In this document: positions 27,200-36,961 of the stretch, piece after piece
Layout: each line of letters starts with the position of its first letter
How positions within the stretch are numbered: the first letter of the stretch is position 1
Origin: an uncultured Bacteroidota bacterium
GTDB taxonomy: Bacteria > Bacteroidota > Bacteroidia > Chitinophagales > Chitinophagaceae
Reading direction: 5' to 3'
NCBI GenBank assembly: GCA_903912435.1
Contig: CAIWHI010000271.1
Location: forward strand, 68,089 to 132,088
Length of the DNA stretch: 64,000 nucleotides
Notes under the pieces: generated by a model
Database searches by the model: none
Told to the model about the DNA's origin: nothing
What the model saw: the letters and a program-made list of their open reading frames with translations, nothing else
Made by a program: the position numbers and the translations under genes

Positions 27200-30100
27200 T
27201 TAACCGCCGCCGAAATCTCTACCAGAAGATTCTCCGCGACCATCGTAGGCACTGGGAGAAGGAGGAGTACTTGGATTTACAGCTGGGGATGGAAGTGAGA
27301 TGACAGATGATGTATAAGATACGCTGCTCTGCTGCACGGTTTGCTGCTGAATGACTTCTTGTGTACTTACTGTAGCGCTTCTGACCTGAAGAACAGCCTG
27401 CGAAGTTTGAACAGAGATAGGAGAACCGAAATAAGTAGACGTTGCCTGAGTAGTAACGGCAGACTCACCTTGAGACAAGTTAGAGATGTCAGTTAGCTTG
27501 AATTCAAGCTGTCCTGAATTGAATGTGTTTCCAGGAACTGCAAATATACCATAGACCGTTCCAGTTGAATCAGCAGATAACGTTCCACCCCAGTTCAGAG
27601 AAGTGAACTTGTAGGTATTACCTTTCGTGTCATAATATACCAGGCTACCATCATTCGCTGTTGCAACACCACCGACTGTAGTTATTGAACCACTATACGG
27701 AGTTACCGGCATACATTGGGCTGACACTGGAACGGAATTGAAATAAGCATAAAGCTTAGCAGATGGTTTCATACCCACCGCTTTGAATAGGATGAATGTT
27801 GGCTTTATATATGGCAAAAGCGAAACGTTAGTAACATAGTTGCCCAAGTTCACTTGGGTTTGGGTTGGCTGAACACTTAGTTGCTGACCAAGTTGCTGTA
27901 TCTGCGAGGTAGTGGTGTTAATAACCTGCGTCTGATAGTTCTGAGCAATAGAACCATCAGCATTTTGAGTTTGACCTACTAGCTGTGAAGCACCGGTTTG
28001 AGTCGAAGTAGAAGAACCGGTAGTAGTCCAAGCTCCCCATGAAGTTCCCCATGCAGTGCCAATGTACTGTTGTAGATTGACCCAATTAGCAGACAAATCA
28101 ATATTTGAAACAATATCCGGGTTGACGGTTAGATCTGGATCCACCGTTCCAGGAGGATCTAATGTGATAGTGCCGCGATAGGTATAAACGTTACCCTCGA
28201 TACAGTTGTGATACTTCGAAGCGTATGGCTGCGACTGATATACTGAAGTAGTATACGGCAGTGTAACCATGTCGCCTGTTTTCTGAACATTAGATGAAGA
28301 GACTGAATCGAAATACATCCCGACTTTATGAGTAGAGAAGTAAGGGCGACCTTCATTCCTTGAAGAATCGATGGCTATTCTATACTGTGGATCATTGGTG
28401 TTAGATAAAGTAAAGTCCTTAAAAGGATCCACCATGATGCCATTCTTAAAGCGATTCTGACCGGTAGTAGAAGATCTGATCTGCAGCGACTGGGCTGACT
28501 GTTCTAGGAGCGACAGCGAAGTATAGTACTCTAGGCGATCAATACGATTCGAGATCTTACCGATGTCGGCCATAGTGAATCTACGTGTCTGCTGCATCGT
28601 GATCTGCACAGCGTAGTCATAACGGTTGTACTGCTTAGCTACAGATGGCGTCAGAGACGGATAAGGAGGGATCGATACCAACCCTATAGTCATAGTCCCT
28701 GGTGCTTCCAGAGGCGCGGCAGGTAGGTTAGAAGATATGCCTTCATTAATCACCATAGAACCACCGGTAGTCAAGGCGATTCTGTCTACACGTGGTAGAT
28801 AATGGGTAATAGAAGCTTCATAGAATGAATCTGGGCTTGGCAAATAAGATCCAGGCGTAGGAACTGAGATCGTAGTAGTCGTTACCGGATTTGTAGTAAT
28901 ATTGGTAGTAGTTGTTACCAAATTAGCAGTATTAGCTGCATAAGGACGGAAGTCGATGCAATCTCTTAGATCCGAAGTAGTACCTGTGTTCCTGGAAACA
29001 TACTGTGGGATTTGATAAGTTTGAATCGCTAATGTATTTGCAGTATTAGCATCATCGATAGGGTAAGAGTTAGCATTGAAATAACCATGACCCTGTGTTT
29101 CACTCTTAGTGAAGTTATCTACTGATATCAGAAGAGTAGAAGTATTCGATACTGGACCTGTGCTATAAAGGTAAGCAAGACCATAGAAAGCATCGCGGTG
29201 ACCATTATCGATGTAGAACCTCGAAACTTGATCTGCATTTGCGTTAGAATACGTACCAGAACCAACCCAAACGTGATTCAACTGGAACACATCTGGCAGA
29301 CCCAAGCACCAAGGACCGGTAGTTCCACCAGCATTATTGGAGATATTGATTTGCACCAATGATCCGCGATTGATAGACTTCTGAATCGATCTAGTAGAGC
29401 TACGAAGCACGTCCAAGTACACCGAGCTTTGGAAAGCAGCGTTAGTAGTTTCACCAAGTGTAAGAGTGGCAGTCGTTGCTGTAGCAGAGATCGTTCTAGC
29501 TGCGGTGTTGAAGTTGATTGGCACACCAGCCGGCCACACCTTTTGATGGGTGTTCGAAGATGGAGAGGTACCTAAGTTATTGGCCAGACTTAAAGAGATA
29601 TCAGATGCGATTGCAGTGATCCTCTGAGGCGCGGCTTCGGAGTAGATGTAGATGTAGTCACCGACCGTATACTGAGAAGTAAATGCAGTTCCGGAACCAG
29701 TTAAAGCATTAGATCCAGAAGTACCTGATACTGTGCCGGTTTTATTAGCAGAATAACCGGTTGCTGTAGGAATGATAATGTAAGTTTGTTCTTGGCTAGT
29801 AGAGTAAGAACCCTGTTGATAAAACTGCTCGGAACCGGTACCATCCGCTGAAGGAAGCGTCAGTGACATTACACCGGTAGTTAAGAAGTTAGCATTAGCC
29901 CTATTACGGTAAACGAATTGCTCAGAAGCAAAACCTGTAGTAGACAAAGCTTTTTGCCCAAACGGGTGGACCATAATCTCATTGGCTGTGTCTTGTAAGA
30001 CTGCGATATTAGCACCAATAGTGCTGCTATAGGTAAGGACTACGTCTGCTACACCTACAAAGGCACTGGCTACCTGATATACCACACTCTTAACATTCGC

Positions 30101-31474
30101 CACAGAATAACCTGGCGCCATGTTAACATTGAAGAGATAAAGCTTATAGACAGCATCAACGCCTGGAGTGCCAGAAGAATAGGCTACACCGCGAACATAT
30201 GCTGTACCAATCTTAGTTGAAGAAGAATAACCAGCCAGGAAAGTCTTATTGGTGATAGCATTCTTAGCAGCCGAGTGCAGTTCTACTTGAACGATGTTGT
30301 CATTATTGAAGTCACCGACAAACTGATTAACATTGAAGTAGTAACCATAGTTAGCAGAAACAATTTGGTTTGCTACTGTCTCTGTGTCGATACCTTTACG
30401 AAGTGGAACAGTATTGTTATTGATGAACTCTACCCTATAACCCTTCACATAGCCGATACCCGGTGAAGAGACAAGTGACATATAATTGGTATTAGCATTA
30501 CCAGAAGAGTCAGTCTTGATCTGAGTAGAAAGTAGGAATGGATTGACTACGTAGTCACCACTTGTTTCATAAGTGCGACGTGCCATGTCTGCACCAAGTG
30601 CTGCATACTGCGGATCTGACTTAACCGAAACAGGTTGACCTGCAGAGAAGTCACAGAGTGAGAAGAACGTAGTGGTATTAGCCGTATCAGAGGTAGCCCT
30701 TGTAACCAAGTTGGGAATAATCTGAAGGCGATGAGCACCAGGAGCTGAGTAGTTTGGAGAACCAGCTGCGTTGTCTACTAGGTTGTTGTCAATTTCTGGA
30801 GTGATAAGGGTTTCAGTAGCAGCAAAGCCAACCGAGATATTATCTGGTACATTGCTATACTTGCTAATGACAAGTGTTTGAGCAGGAACCCTAAGGAAGA
30901 AGCCCTTCTTGAAGATCACACCTTCTGTAGTAGTGAAAGCATAACCAGTGCCTGTTGAATTAACTACAGTAGCAACAACCACGTTACCAAGTTGAGCTCC
31001 AGCTCTAGTAGTTAATTGTAGTGACTCACCATTAGCAAAAGCCTGCTGTACAGCACCATTTACGTAAGTAGTTGAGTTCAAATACTTAACATAAAGAGTG
31101 TTAAGGTTTGGATCCTGTGACTGATAACCACCGATTGTATTAACTACTATTGCATTCAAACCGCGTGGATTAGTAATTACTAAGCCTTGGAAGGAAGCAA
31201 TATTAGGAATGGCATAGTTATTGGCATAAGTATCATTGATCTTAACATAGTAGTAATTATTGTCAAAGGTAAAGGAGCAACCTTCAACTACAGATCCATC
31301 CTTATAAATGTTACGGCCGAACTTATTGATCTGATCCTGCAGCATAGACTGCATACTGTTAAGCTCACGAGTCTGAACCGCAATAGATGGTCTATACAGA
31401 ACTTGGTAGTAGTTCTTCGTCTGGTTGAAGTCGTCGAAGTAGGGCTTAGTAGAGATATTGGTATCTAGGGTCAT
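27200..31474 (-). CDS. Giant baseplate-associated protein with DUF4815-like N-terminus
   Basis: 1424 residues. The N-terminus (KPYFDDFNQTKNYYQVLYRPSIAVQTRELNSMQSMLQDQINKFGRNIYKDGSVV) is the signature of the DUF4815 virion structural family found in T4-like phages of bacteria outside the enterics. The family is placed between gp8 and the fibres, as here, so it is the likely functional counterpart of gp9/gp10. The C-terminal 120 residues are rich in Gln, Thr and Ser and end in a proline- and glycine-rich tail (PPSPSAYDGRGESSGRDFGGG). It follows gp8 after 11 bases. Confidence 0.85.
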   Translation of the reverse strand: MTLDTNISTKPYFDDFNQTKNYYQVLYRPSIAVQTRELNSMQSMLQDQINKFGRNIYKDGSVVEGCSFTFDNNYYYVKINDTYANNYAIPNIASFQGLVITNPRGLNAIVVNTIGGYQSQDPNLNTLYVKYLNSTTYVNGAVQQAFANGESLQLTTRAGAQLGNVVVATVVNSTGTGYAFTTTEGVIFKKGFFLRVPAQTLVISKYSNVPDNISVGFAATETLITPEIDNNLVDNAAGSPNYSAPGAHRLQIIPNLVTRATSDTANTTTFFSLCDFSAGQPVSVKSDPQYAALGADMARRTYETSGDYVVNPFLLSTQIKTDSSGNANTNYMSLVSSPGIGYVKGYRVEFINNNTVPLRKGIDTETVANQIVSANYGYYFNVNQFVGDFNNDNIVQVELHSAAKNAITNKTFLAGYSSSTKIGTAYVRGVAYSSGTPGVDAVYKLYLFNVNMAPGYSVANVKSVVYQVASAFVGVADVVLTYSSTIGANIAVLQDTANEIMVHPFGQKALSTTGFASEQFVYRNRANANFLTTGVMSLTLPSADGTGSEQFYQQGSYSTSQEQTYIIIPTATGYSANKTGTVSGTSGSNALTGSGTAFTSQYTVGDYIYIYSEAAPQRITAIASDISLSLANNLGTSPSSNTHQKVWPAGVPINFNTAARTISATATTATLTLGETTNAAFQSSVYLDVLRSSTRSIQKSINRGSLVQINISNNAGGTTGPWCLGLPDVFQLNHVWVGSGTYSNANADQVSRFYIDNGHRDAFYGLAYLYSTGPVSNTSTLLISVDNFTKSETQGHGYFNANSYPIDDANTANTLAIQTYQIPQYVSRNTGTTSDLRDCIDFRPYAANTANLVTTTTNITTNPVTTTTISVPTPGSYLPSPDSFYEASITHYLPRVDRIALTTGGSMVINEGISSNLPAAPLEAPGTMTIGLVSIPPYPSLTPSVAKQYNRYDYAVQITMQQTRRFTMADIGKISNRIDRLEYYTSLSLLEQSAQSLQIRSSTTGQNRFKNGIMVDPFKDFTLSNTNDPQYRIAIDSSRNEGRPYFSTHKVGMYFDSVSSSNVQKTGDMVTLPYTTSVYQSQPYASKYHNCIEGNVYTYRGTITLDPPGTVDPDLTVNPDIVSNIDLSANWVNLQQYIGTAWGTSWGAWTTTGSSTSTQTGASQLVGQTQNADGSIAQNYQTQVINTTTSQIQQLGQQLSVQPTQTQVNLGNYVTNVSLLPYIKPTFILFKAVGMKPSAKLYAYFNSVPVSAQCMPVTPYSGSITTVGGVATANDGSLVYYDTKGNTYKFTSLNWGGTLSADSTGTVYGIFAVPGNTFNSGQLEFKLTDISNLSQGESAVTTQATSTYFGSPISVQTSQAVLQVRSATVSTQEVIQQQTVQQSSVSYTSSVISLPSPAVNPSTPPSPSAYDGRGESSGRDFGGG

Positions 31475-31485
31475 ATATTCCTCGA

Positions 31486-34400
31486 TTAAAACTGTATAAC
31501 CAGCTTGAACTCTTCTTTATTTACAGCGGTCCTTGTGACGGGCTGGATGTTTTCCATGTAGACTACCTTGCCAGATTCCCTGACCAGCTGAGGGTAAGTT
31601 ATCAATGAGTAGGAGTTCACTTGGCCGATAGCTCCAGAAGTCTGACCCACAATGTTATTTGGTTGAGCCTGGAATCTGTTAGCACCGTTGATATCATTCA
31701 GTACTAGAACCGGAAGCACCTGTGAAACGACAGCTGTAGAACTCGATCCATTATTTATAGTGTGGCCAGCAACGAAAGCCAGTGACTGATTAACCGATGT
31801 AAGCTTGACATAGGAACTATTAGCAAAGATGACTACACCGTTTGCTCCAGTAGTTTGATCGGTAAGAGTTTGACCATTAGAGAAGCTACCTGACATTGAA
31901 GTGATGGTCAAGTCTAGGTCATTAGAGGTGGAGACAATTCTGGCATTAGCAGATGTAAAGTCTTGCTGTACGAATTCATTGTTAGTAAAGGTACCAGAGC
32001 TAGAAGTCAGCGTGATTCTAGCTGTTTGATTGAACTTAAGGCCAAAGGTAGAAACCTGATCTGTAGCTCCATTAGCGATCGAGATATCAGTAATGACCGC
32101 ATAAGCATTGGAAGAGGAATCATAGAGAGTATCACCAGAAACGAACTGGCCGACTACGTTGGATAGCTGGAGCTGTGTATTGCTGTAAGCAGATGTCACA
32201 ACAGCATTAGCACCAGAAGTTACTTCCGATACTACCTCGGCAGTAACACCAGGAGAGAAGTAGATAACATTGGCAGTTACCGTGTTGGCAGTAGTACCAG
32301 AGTAATAACCACGTAGAGTATAAGCAGTGTTATTAGCAAATGTACCCTTGACCGACTTCAACTGCAAAGCAGTGGAGTTACCCGATACCACAATACCAGC
32401 CGCATTTGAAGTCGACTGAACTACCACTTCTCCAGGAGTCCATGAACCTAGACTGCCGATAACGTAGTTTGATAGAACAGCATTGACACGATCGAAAGAT
32501 CCCAGAGTTACTCTAACGTCAGCGAACTGAGGATCTTCCAGGAGTCCAATTCTTCTATAAGTGCCATAAGTCGGGAAGTAATAAGACTCATTAGGACCTG
32601 TGTCGAAGGTAACATCGATACCAGCATAGCGAGCACCAAGTTCTGTCATTACATCGAACCCATGACCGTGAACAGGCGAGATAAGCGGCGTAGCCGCGGC
32701 GCCGGAACCGTATACCCCATTAGCGACGAAAGACACATTAGCGAAGGTATAGTTAGTACCGGTGTTAATCATTTCTACAGAGGTGATGTTATTAGCAGAA
32801 CCGAAGGAGTTGTTTACCACTCCAAGGCCCACAGCATTAGAACCATCACCAGTAATCAACACGGTAGGCCCGATCTCGTATTCTGTGGAGTCATTCGGAA
32901 GGACCATGGTGCCGATAACTGTGGCATTGCCAGTAACCGCTCCATTCAGTAGGAAGTTCGCCTTCTGACCGAGGATGAAGCTGCCAGAGTTGTTGTTAAT
33001 GGTGATGTTCGGGTTGGAAGTAGCCGAGTTCAGTAGATAGCGAATCTGAGAGGACTCGCCCTTGACGTAAAAGTTGTTAGCCCAGAAGTAAGTGTTCGAC
33101 CAATTAGCGCCGTTAACCGTTGTGAGGAACACCTGAGACGTGTTAGCGTAAGCCACGATGGCATTAGCGCCTTGTGTGATATTAGCAGCGCTAACCAGAT
33201 CCACCAGTTCGCCAGCAATGAAGTACTGACCGACAATGGAAGAATTAGAGATCGATAGATTCAAGCTGGTAAGGTTAGTGTTGACCACAGAACCATTTGC
33301 CTGAGTGACCGTAATAGAAGTAGGTTCTGCGGCTACAGGGACAGTATAGTAGACATTGGCTAGTAGAGTGTTGTCGAATGCGATGTTGACATTGACTGTG
33401 CTAGTGTTTACAGCCGTAACTCTGCGGACATTTGTGTTAGCATTCGTGCCTACCCTAATGAAGCTGCCGACCGCATAGCTAGTAGTGAAGCTTGTCTGGG
33501 CAGTGTTAGTAGAGACGACAGTGTTACCACCAGAACTGATGTTAACCGTTCCAGGCTGCAGAGAACCAGAAGACACGGAGTCGATAAGAGGATAATACAG
33601 TGAGAACGGAGTAGCTAGGCTAGATCTGGCGACCTGGATAGTAGAGCTGTTAGCCGTAAGAATAGTACCAGTTACACCTGTGTTAGCCTGAACAATTGTA
33701 TCACCGACATTGAAGTAGCCGGCAGGATAGAGATAATTGATGTAGTCCACAGGCTGCTGAACTGTATAACCAGTCGATACAGTGCCACTGATACTGCTAA
33801 GGTCTAACCTGGCAAAAGTCTGGAACGGAGTAGAGCTGCTAACACGAACAGTTTTAGCACCACCAGAGCTAGAAGCTATCTGCCTGATCTGCCCTGCACC
33901 GAACCCAGCCTTGAGGTAGATAGAAGACTTAGCATAGAAGTTATCATATGCAGAGGATGTATTAGGCAGCTGAATGGTGAAGGCATCGATGAACTTGACA
34001 ATGTTGCCCTTCTCATAGACCTGATAGTTGCTGCCACCGTTCGTGATCTGAATGGCCTCGATTGTGCCAGGAACAGCATTACTCTGAACATTAGCATTCT
34101 GAATGGCAGGGATATAAGAAGTCGTAGTGAACTTGGTGTTGGAAGTGGAGTCGATGGTGTACATATACTTCCAGATGTAGCCATCGGCTGCCTTGAAAGA
34201 ACCTGCAGAGCTAATAAGTGTCGGCTTAACAGTGGAAGGAGCACCATAGCTATTGAACACACACTTGTAGACTTGGAACTGATCTGTCACTACAAAAAAC
34301 TGCTTGGTATAAAGATCCGGATCATTTGGATCATACTGACTATAGACAGTGCCAGTGGCCCAGTTATACCTCGGGATCATATTGATGACATCCCCAGAAC

Positions 34401-34602
34401 GGACTAACTTACCGAACAGAAGATCATCATAAACAGTCTGTTGATACTGTGCCACAGAATCATTAGCTGTCGGAGGGTTAGAGTCGCTGGGCCATGGATT
34501 GGAACGGCCGGCAAAGACATAGTAGGCATGCCTTGTGTCCCTCACATTGGTAATGAAATTGTTAACCTGGTTGATATAATGATTTATAGTTAGTAATGCC
34601 AT
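31486..34602 (-). CDS. 8: Baseplate wedge protein gp8-like, enlarged
   Basis: 1038 residues, about three times T4 gp8 (334). The first ~170 residues match the T4-like gp8 pattern: YYVFAGRSNPWPSDSNPP, MIPRYNWATGTVYSQYDP, QFFVVTDQFQVYKC and ADGYIWKYMYTI. The middle carries many Thr/Asn/Val beta repeats (ANTGVTGTILTANSST-like) that probably form extra domains on the wedge. The C-terminal NGANRFQAQPNNIVGQTSGAIGQVN region resembles wedge proteins of marine T4-like phages. It lies between the gp7-like and DUF4815-like genes, with a late promoter upstream. Confidence 0.88.
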   Translation of the reverse strand: MALLTINHYINQVNNFITNVRDTRHAYYVFAGRSNPWPSDSNPPTANDSVAQYQQTVYDDLLFGKLVRSGDVINMIPRYNWATGTVYSQYDPNDPDLYTKQFFVVTDQFQVYKCVFNSYGAPSTVKPTLISSAGSFKAADGYIWKYMYTIDSTSNTKFTTTSYIPAIQNANVQSNAVPGTIEAIQITNGGSNYQVYEKGNIVKFIDAFTIQLPNTSSAYDNFYAKSSIYLKAGFGAGQIRQIASSSGGAKTVRVSSSTPFQTFARLDLSSISGTVSTGYTVQQPVDYINYLYPAGYFNVGDTIVQANTGVTGTILTANSSTIQVARSSLATPFSLYYPLIDSVSSGSLQPGTVNISSGGNTVVSTNTAQTSFTTSYAVGSFIRVGTNANTNVRRVTAVNTSTVNVNIAFDNTLLANVYYTVPVAAEPTSITVTQANGSVVNTNLTSLNLSISNSSIVGQYFIAGELVDLVSAANITQGANAIVAYANTSQVFLTTVNGANWSNTYFWANNFYVKGESSQIRYLLNSATSNPNITINNNSGSFILGQKANFLLNGAVTGNATVIGTMVLPNDSTEYEIGPTVLITGDGSNAVGLGVVNNSFGSANNITSVEMINTGTNYTFANVSFVANGVYGSGAAATPLISPVHGHGFDVMTELGARYAGIDVTFDTGPNESYYFPTYGTYRRIGLLEDPQFADVRVTLGSFDRVNAVLSNYVIGSLGSWTPGEVVVQSTSNAAGIVVSGNSTALQLKSVKGTFANNTAYTLRGYYSGTTANTVTANVIYFSPGVTAEVVSEVTSGANAVVTSAYSNTQLQLSNVVGQFVSGDTLYDSSSNAYAVITDISIANGATDQVSTFGLKFNQTARITLTSSSGTFTNNEFVQQDFTSANARIVSTSNDLDLTITSMSGSFSNGQTLTDQTTGANGVVIFANSSYVKLTSVNQSLAFVAGHTINNGSSSTAVVSQVLPVLVLNDINGANRFQAQPNNIVGQTSGAIGQVNSYSLITYPQLVRESGKVVYMENIQPVTRTAVNKEEFKLVIQF

Positions 34603-34625
34603 CTCGCGCTCTATCTGGTTTTGGA

Positions 34626-34635
34626 CTATTTATTA
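34626..34635 (-). promoter_or_regulatory. Late promoter-like element before gp8
   Basis: TAATAAATAG on the minus strand 24 bases upstream of the gp8 start; a one-base variant of TATAAATA. Confidence 0.5.
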
Positions 34636-34657
34636 AGGCAATTAAGACGGGCCTAGG

Positions 34658-34674
34658 CCCAGTCTAAGACTGGG
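34658..34674 (-). other. Hairpin enclosing the TAG stop of the gp7-like gene
   Basis: A perfect 7-bp stem with a 3-base loop (CCCAGTC/GACTGGG) spans the end of the gp7-like gene. The stop TAG (34664-34666) starts in the loop. No T-run follows, so this is not an ordinary terminator. Confidence 0.5.
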
Positions 34675-36958
34675 TAAGGCTAAGAGCTACTGCCGCAGAA
34701 ACAGAGGAAGTCTGAACATCCTTGAACTGATAGCGGCCGAACAGAGCGATACCAGATGGATGCACCAAGTTCCTCACCAGGGACTCGTAAGTTCCGATCA
34801 TCCTGCTAGCAACCACTTCGTAGGAGAAGTCTTGGTAGTAGTTGGAGTCGAGCAGCTTCTGGGTATCGCTAGTGAAACTCTTATCAGAAGTCCATGAACC
34901 CTGACCCTTACCATGATCCAGCACGATGCTTGTTCCTGTAACCACCACGGAGCTATTAGCCGGCTGTAGGTATACCGTCTCATCCGGATTGTAACCGAAC
35001 CCTGAATCCACTACCGCCACGGCTGTAGCGATGCCCTTAGCATTTAGAACACTGTCAGTAACCACGGCGTTATGACCCTTGATACTACCAAAGCCGTCAT
35101 TTTGCCCTAGAGCTGTGATGGTAAGCTCATTGATATCAACATAGGGGTTGGTAGTGTAACCACTGCCAGGATTTAGATTGCTTAGGAAGGCGATGGTACC
35201 GACCTGCTTAGTTAGGAACTGCAGGGCAATGTACAGAGGCGTGTCTAAGTTGTTAGGAATAGAAGTGCCCGGATTGCCAGAGAAGCTGCCCCAGTTAGTT
35301 GTTCTGATAACATTGTTCACCACGGCCGTGTGACCGGTCTGAGTATCTGTAACAGTAGCGCCATGAACGAAGTAGCCATGTGGCATGCCGGAGCCGAACT
35401 GAACTCCTAGCATGCTAGTGTTCTGAGAGAAAATTGTGGCATTGGCAGTGATAGTGGTCTTAGGGTTAACACCGGTCAGAATCACTTGACTAGAGGAAAT
35501 GTTAGATACAAGCTTTATGCCGGGAACAAGGTTAGAGCTAGACAGGCTGGAATCCGTGCCTGTAGCGAAGATCAGCATTGAACCATTCGACCCCTCTGCA
35601 TCATAGACATACAAATTGGCCAGGCCAAGGCTGGAATTAGAGAACGTCTCGCCATTAGCAACCAGATTGGCTGTCGCTGTAATGGCTTCCAGCATCACCA
35701 CATTAGCCGAGGACGTAGCTGTATTGCCGACCGTAAAAACACCGCTCTGAGTGTTGATGTAGACATTGAACCCCACACCACCGGCCGGCGGATCTATGAT
35801 CGTGGAAGTGTAGCCGGTGATGATATCAGGGTTGATCTGATAGAGCTCTTGATTAATCAGGCCACCAACATTAAACCCTGCTCCAGCACCAGCACCGCCG
35901 AAGACAGCGGTCAGATTAGCAGCTGCTCCGTTGCTGCCGGTAACCGAATCGCCGATGTTGAAACTGTACTGAGGGGTGCCGGTGAAGTTGATCAGCTCAA
36001 TGAAGGAGCTGTTAGCCCTTGTCACGGTGCCATTAGCATTAGTTGTAGTGTCCAGCAGAGTATCACCTGCAGAGAAGACACCAGATAAGCCGCTAATGTT
36101 GAGGTTGTAAGTCGTAGCTACCACGATGTTAGGGCTGAGACTGAAGCCAGATCCGCCGTTTATCAGAGCGAAAGTCACCTTACCGTTCTGATCTACTGCA
36201 GAGACAACCCTAGCAATAGCTCCAACACCAGAACCCTGGACCGAAAGGCTATCACCGACATTGAACCCTAGGCCACCATTATTGATGGCTATAGCAGTCA
36301 GAGAGCCAAGCACCGTGGGAGCATTAGCTGGGGTTAGGGCAGGAACTGATTTCGATAGGATCTGCTCACCGAACTTGAAGGTGCCGCTAACCGCTGACAG
36401 GTACAGAACGTTGATGGTCCTCTGATTAACCACCTTCTGTTGAACGTTCTCTACCACAGCTTCGGCTGATAGGCTAGAGTTGTAGATCGGCTGCCCTACT
36501 AGCTGAGGAAGGTAAGGGCTGTCGGTGCATTCAATGTACTTTGGCACCACCCAGTCGTTATCCGAAGTCTTGAAAACGAACTGACCTGGAATGTACAGCT
36601 CGATGTCCTCATTGAACAGGAGCCTGAACAACAGTTCGTAGGACCTCGGTGTGCCCTTGGTCCTGTAAAGATCTAAGATGTGCTTAACTAATAGCTGCCT
36701 ATCAGCAGCGATGTCGACCGGGATGCTAGCAGCATAGGTGTTGGTGAAGTGAGTTACAAACTGCTGCTGAGTGCTATCCAGGTCAAGGTAGTCAGGGATC
36801 GATCTAGCTTTGCCGATGAACCCCGATCCGGTATCAGTCAGATCTGTCTGCTCTGCCCATTCGTAGTAGGCTCTCATGAAGGCGATGAAGTTAGGGCCTT
36901 GATCGTTATAGAAGGCAGGGAACTGTGACTGAATGAATGGACTGATGAACTTATCCAT
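34664..36958 (-). CDS. Baseplate wedge protein, probable gp7 counterpart
   Basis: 764 residues. The N-terminus (FISPFIQSQFPAFYNDQGPNFIAFMRAYYEWAEQ, then HILDLYRTKGTPRSYELLFRLLFNEDIELYIPG) is a conserved module of wedge proteins in T4-like phages of marine bacteria. The rest is beta-rich, with GGLGFNVGDSLSVQGSG-type repeats. It lies between gp6 and gp8, where T4 has gp7 (1032 residues), so I assign it by position plus the N-terminal module. The stop is TAG, which is rare among stops in this window, and it sits in a hairpin. Confidence 0.8.
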   Translation of the reverse strand: MDKFISPFIQSQFPAFYNDQGPNFIAFMRAYYEWAEQTDLTDTGSGFIGKARSIPDYLDLDSTQQQFVTHFTNTYAASIPVDIAADRQLLVKHILDLYRTKGTPRSYELLFRLLFNEDIELYIPGQFVFKTSDNDWVVPKYIECTDSPYLPQLVGQPIYNSSLSAEAVVENVQQKVVNQRTINVLYLSAVSGTFKFGEQILSKSVPALTPANAPTVLGSLTAIAINNGGLGFNVGDSLSVQGSGVGAIARVVSAVDQNGKVTFALINGGSGFSLSPNIVVATTYNLNISGLSGVFSAGDTLLDTTTNANGTVTRANSSFIELINFTGTPQYSFNIGDSVTGSNGAAANLTAVFGGAGAGAGFNVGGLINQELYQINPDIITGYTSTIIDPPAGGVGFNVYINTQSGVFTVGNTATSSANVVMLEAITATANLVANGETFSNSSLGLANLYVYDAEGSNGSMLIFATGTDSSLSSSNLVPGIKLVSNISSSQVILTGVNPKTTITANATIFSQNTSMLGVQFGSGMPHGYFVHGATVTDTQTGHTAVVNNVIRTTNWGSFSGNPGTSIPNNLDTPLYIALQFLTKQVGTIAFLSNLNPGSGYTTNPYVDINELTITALGQNDGFGSIKGHNAVVTDSVLNAKGIATAVAVVDSGFGYNPDETVYLQPANSSVVVTGTSIVLDHGKGQGSWTSDKSFTSDTQKLLDSNYYQDFSYEVVASRMIGTYESLVRNLVHPSGIALFGRYQFKDVQTSSVSAAVALSLTQS

Positions 36959-36961
36959 GGC

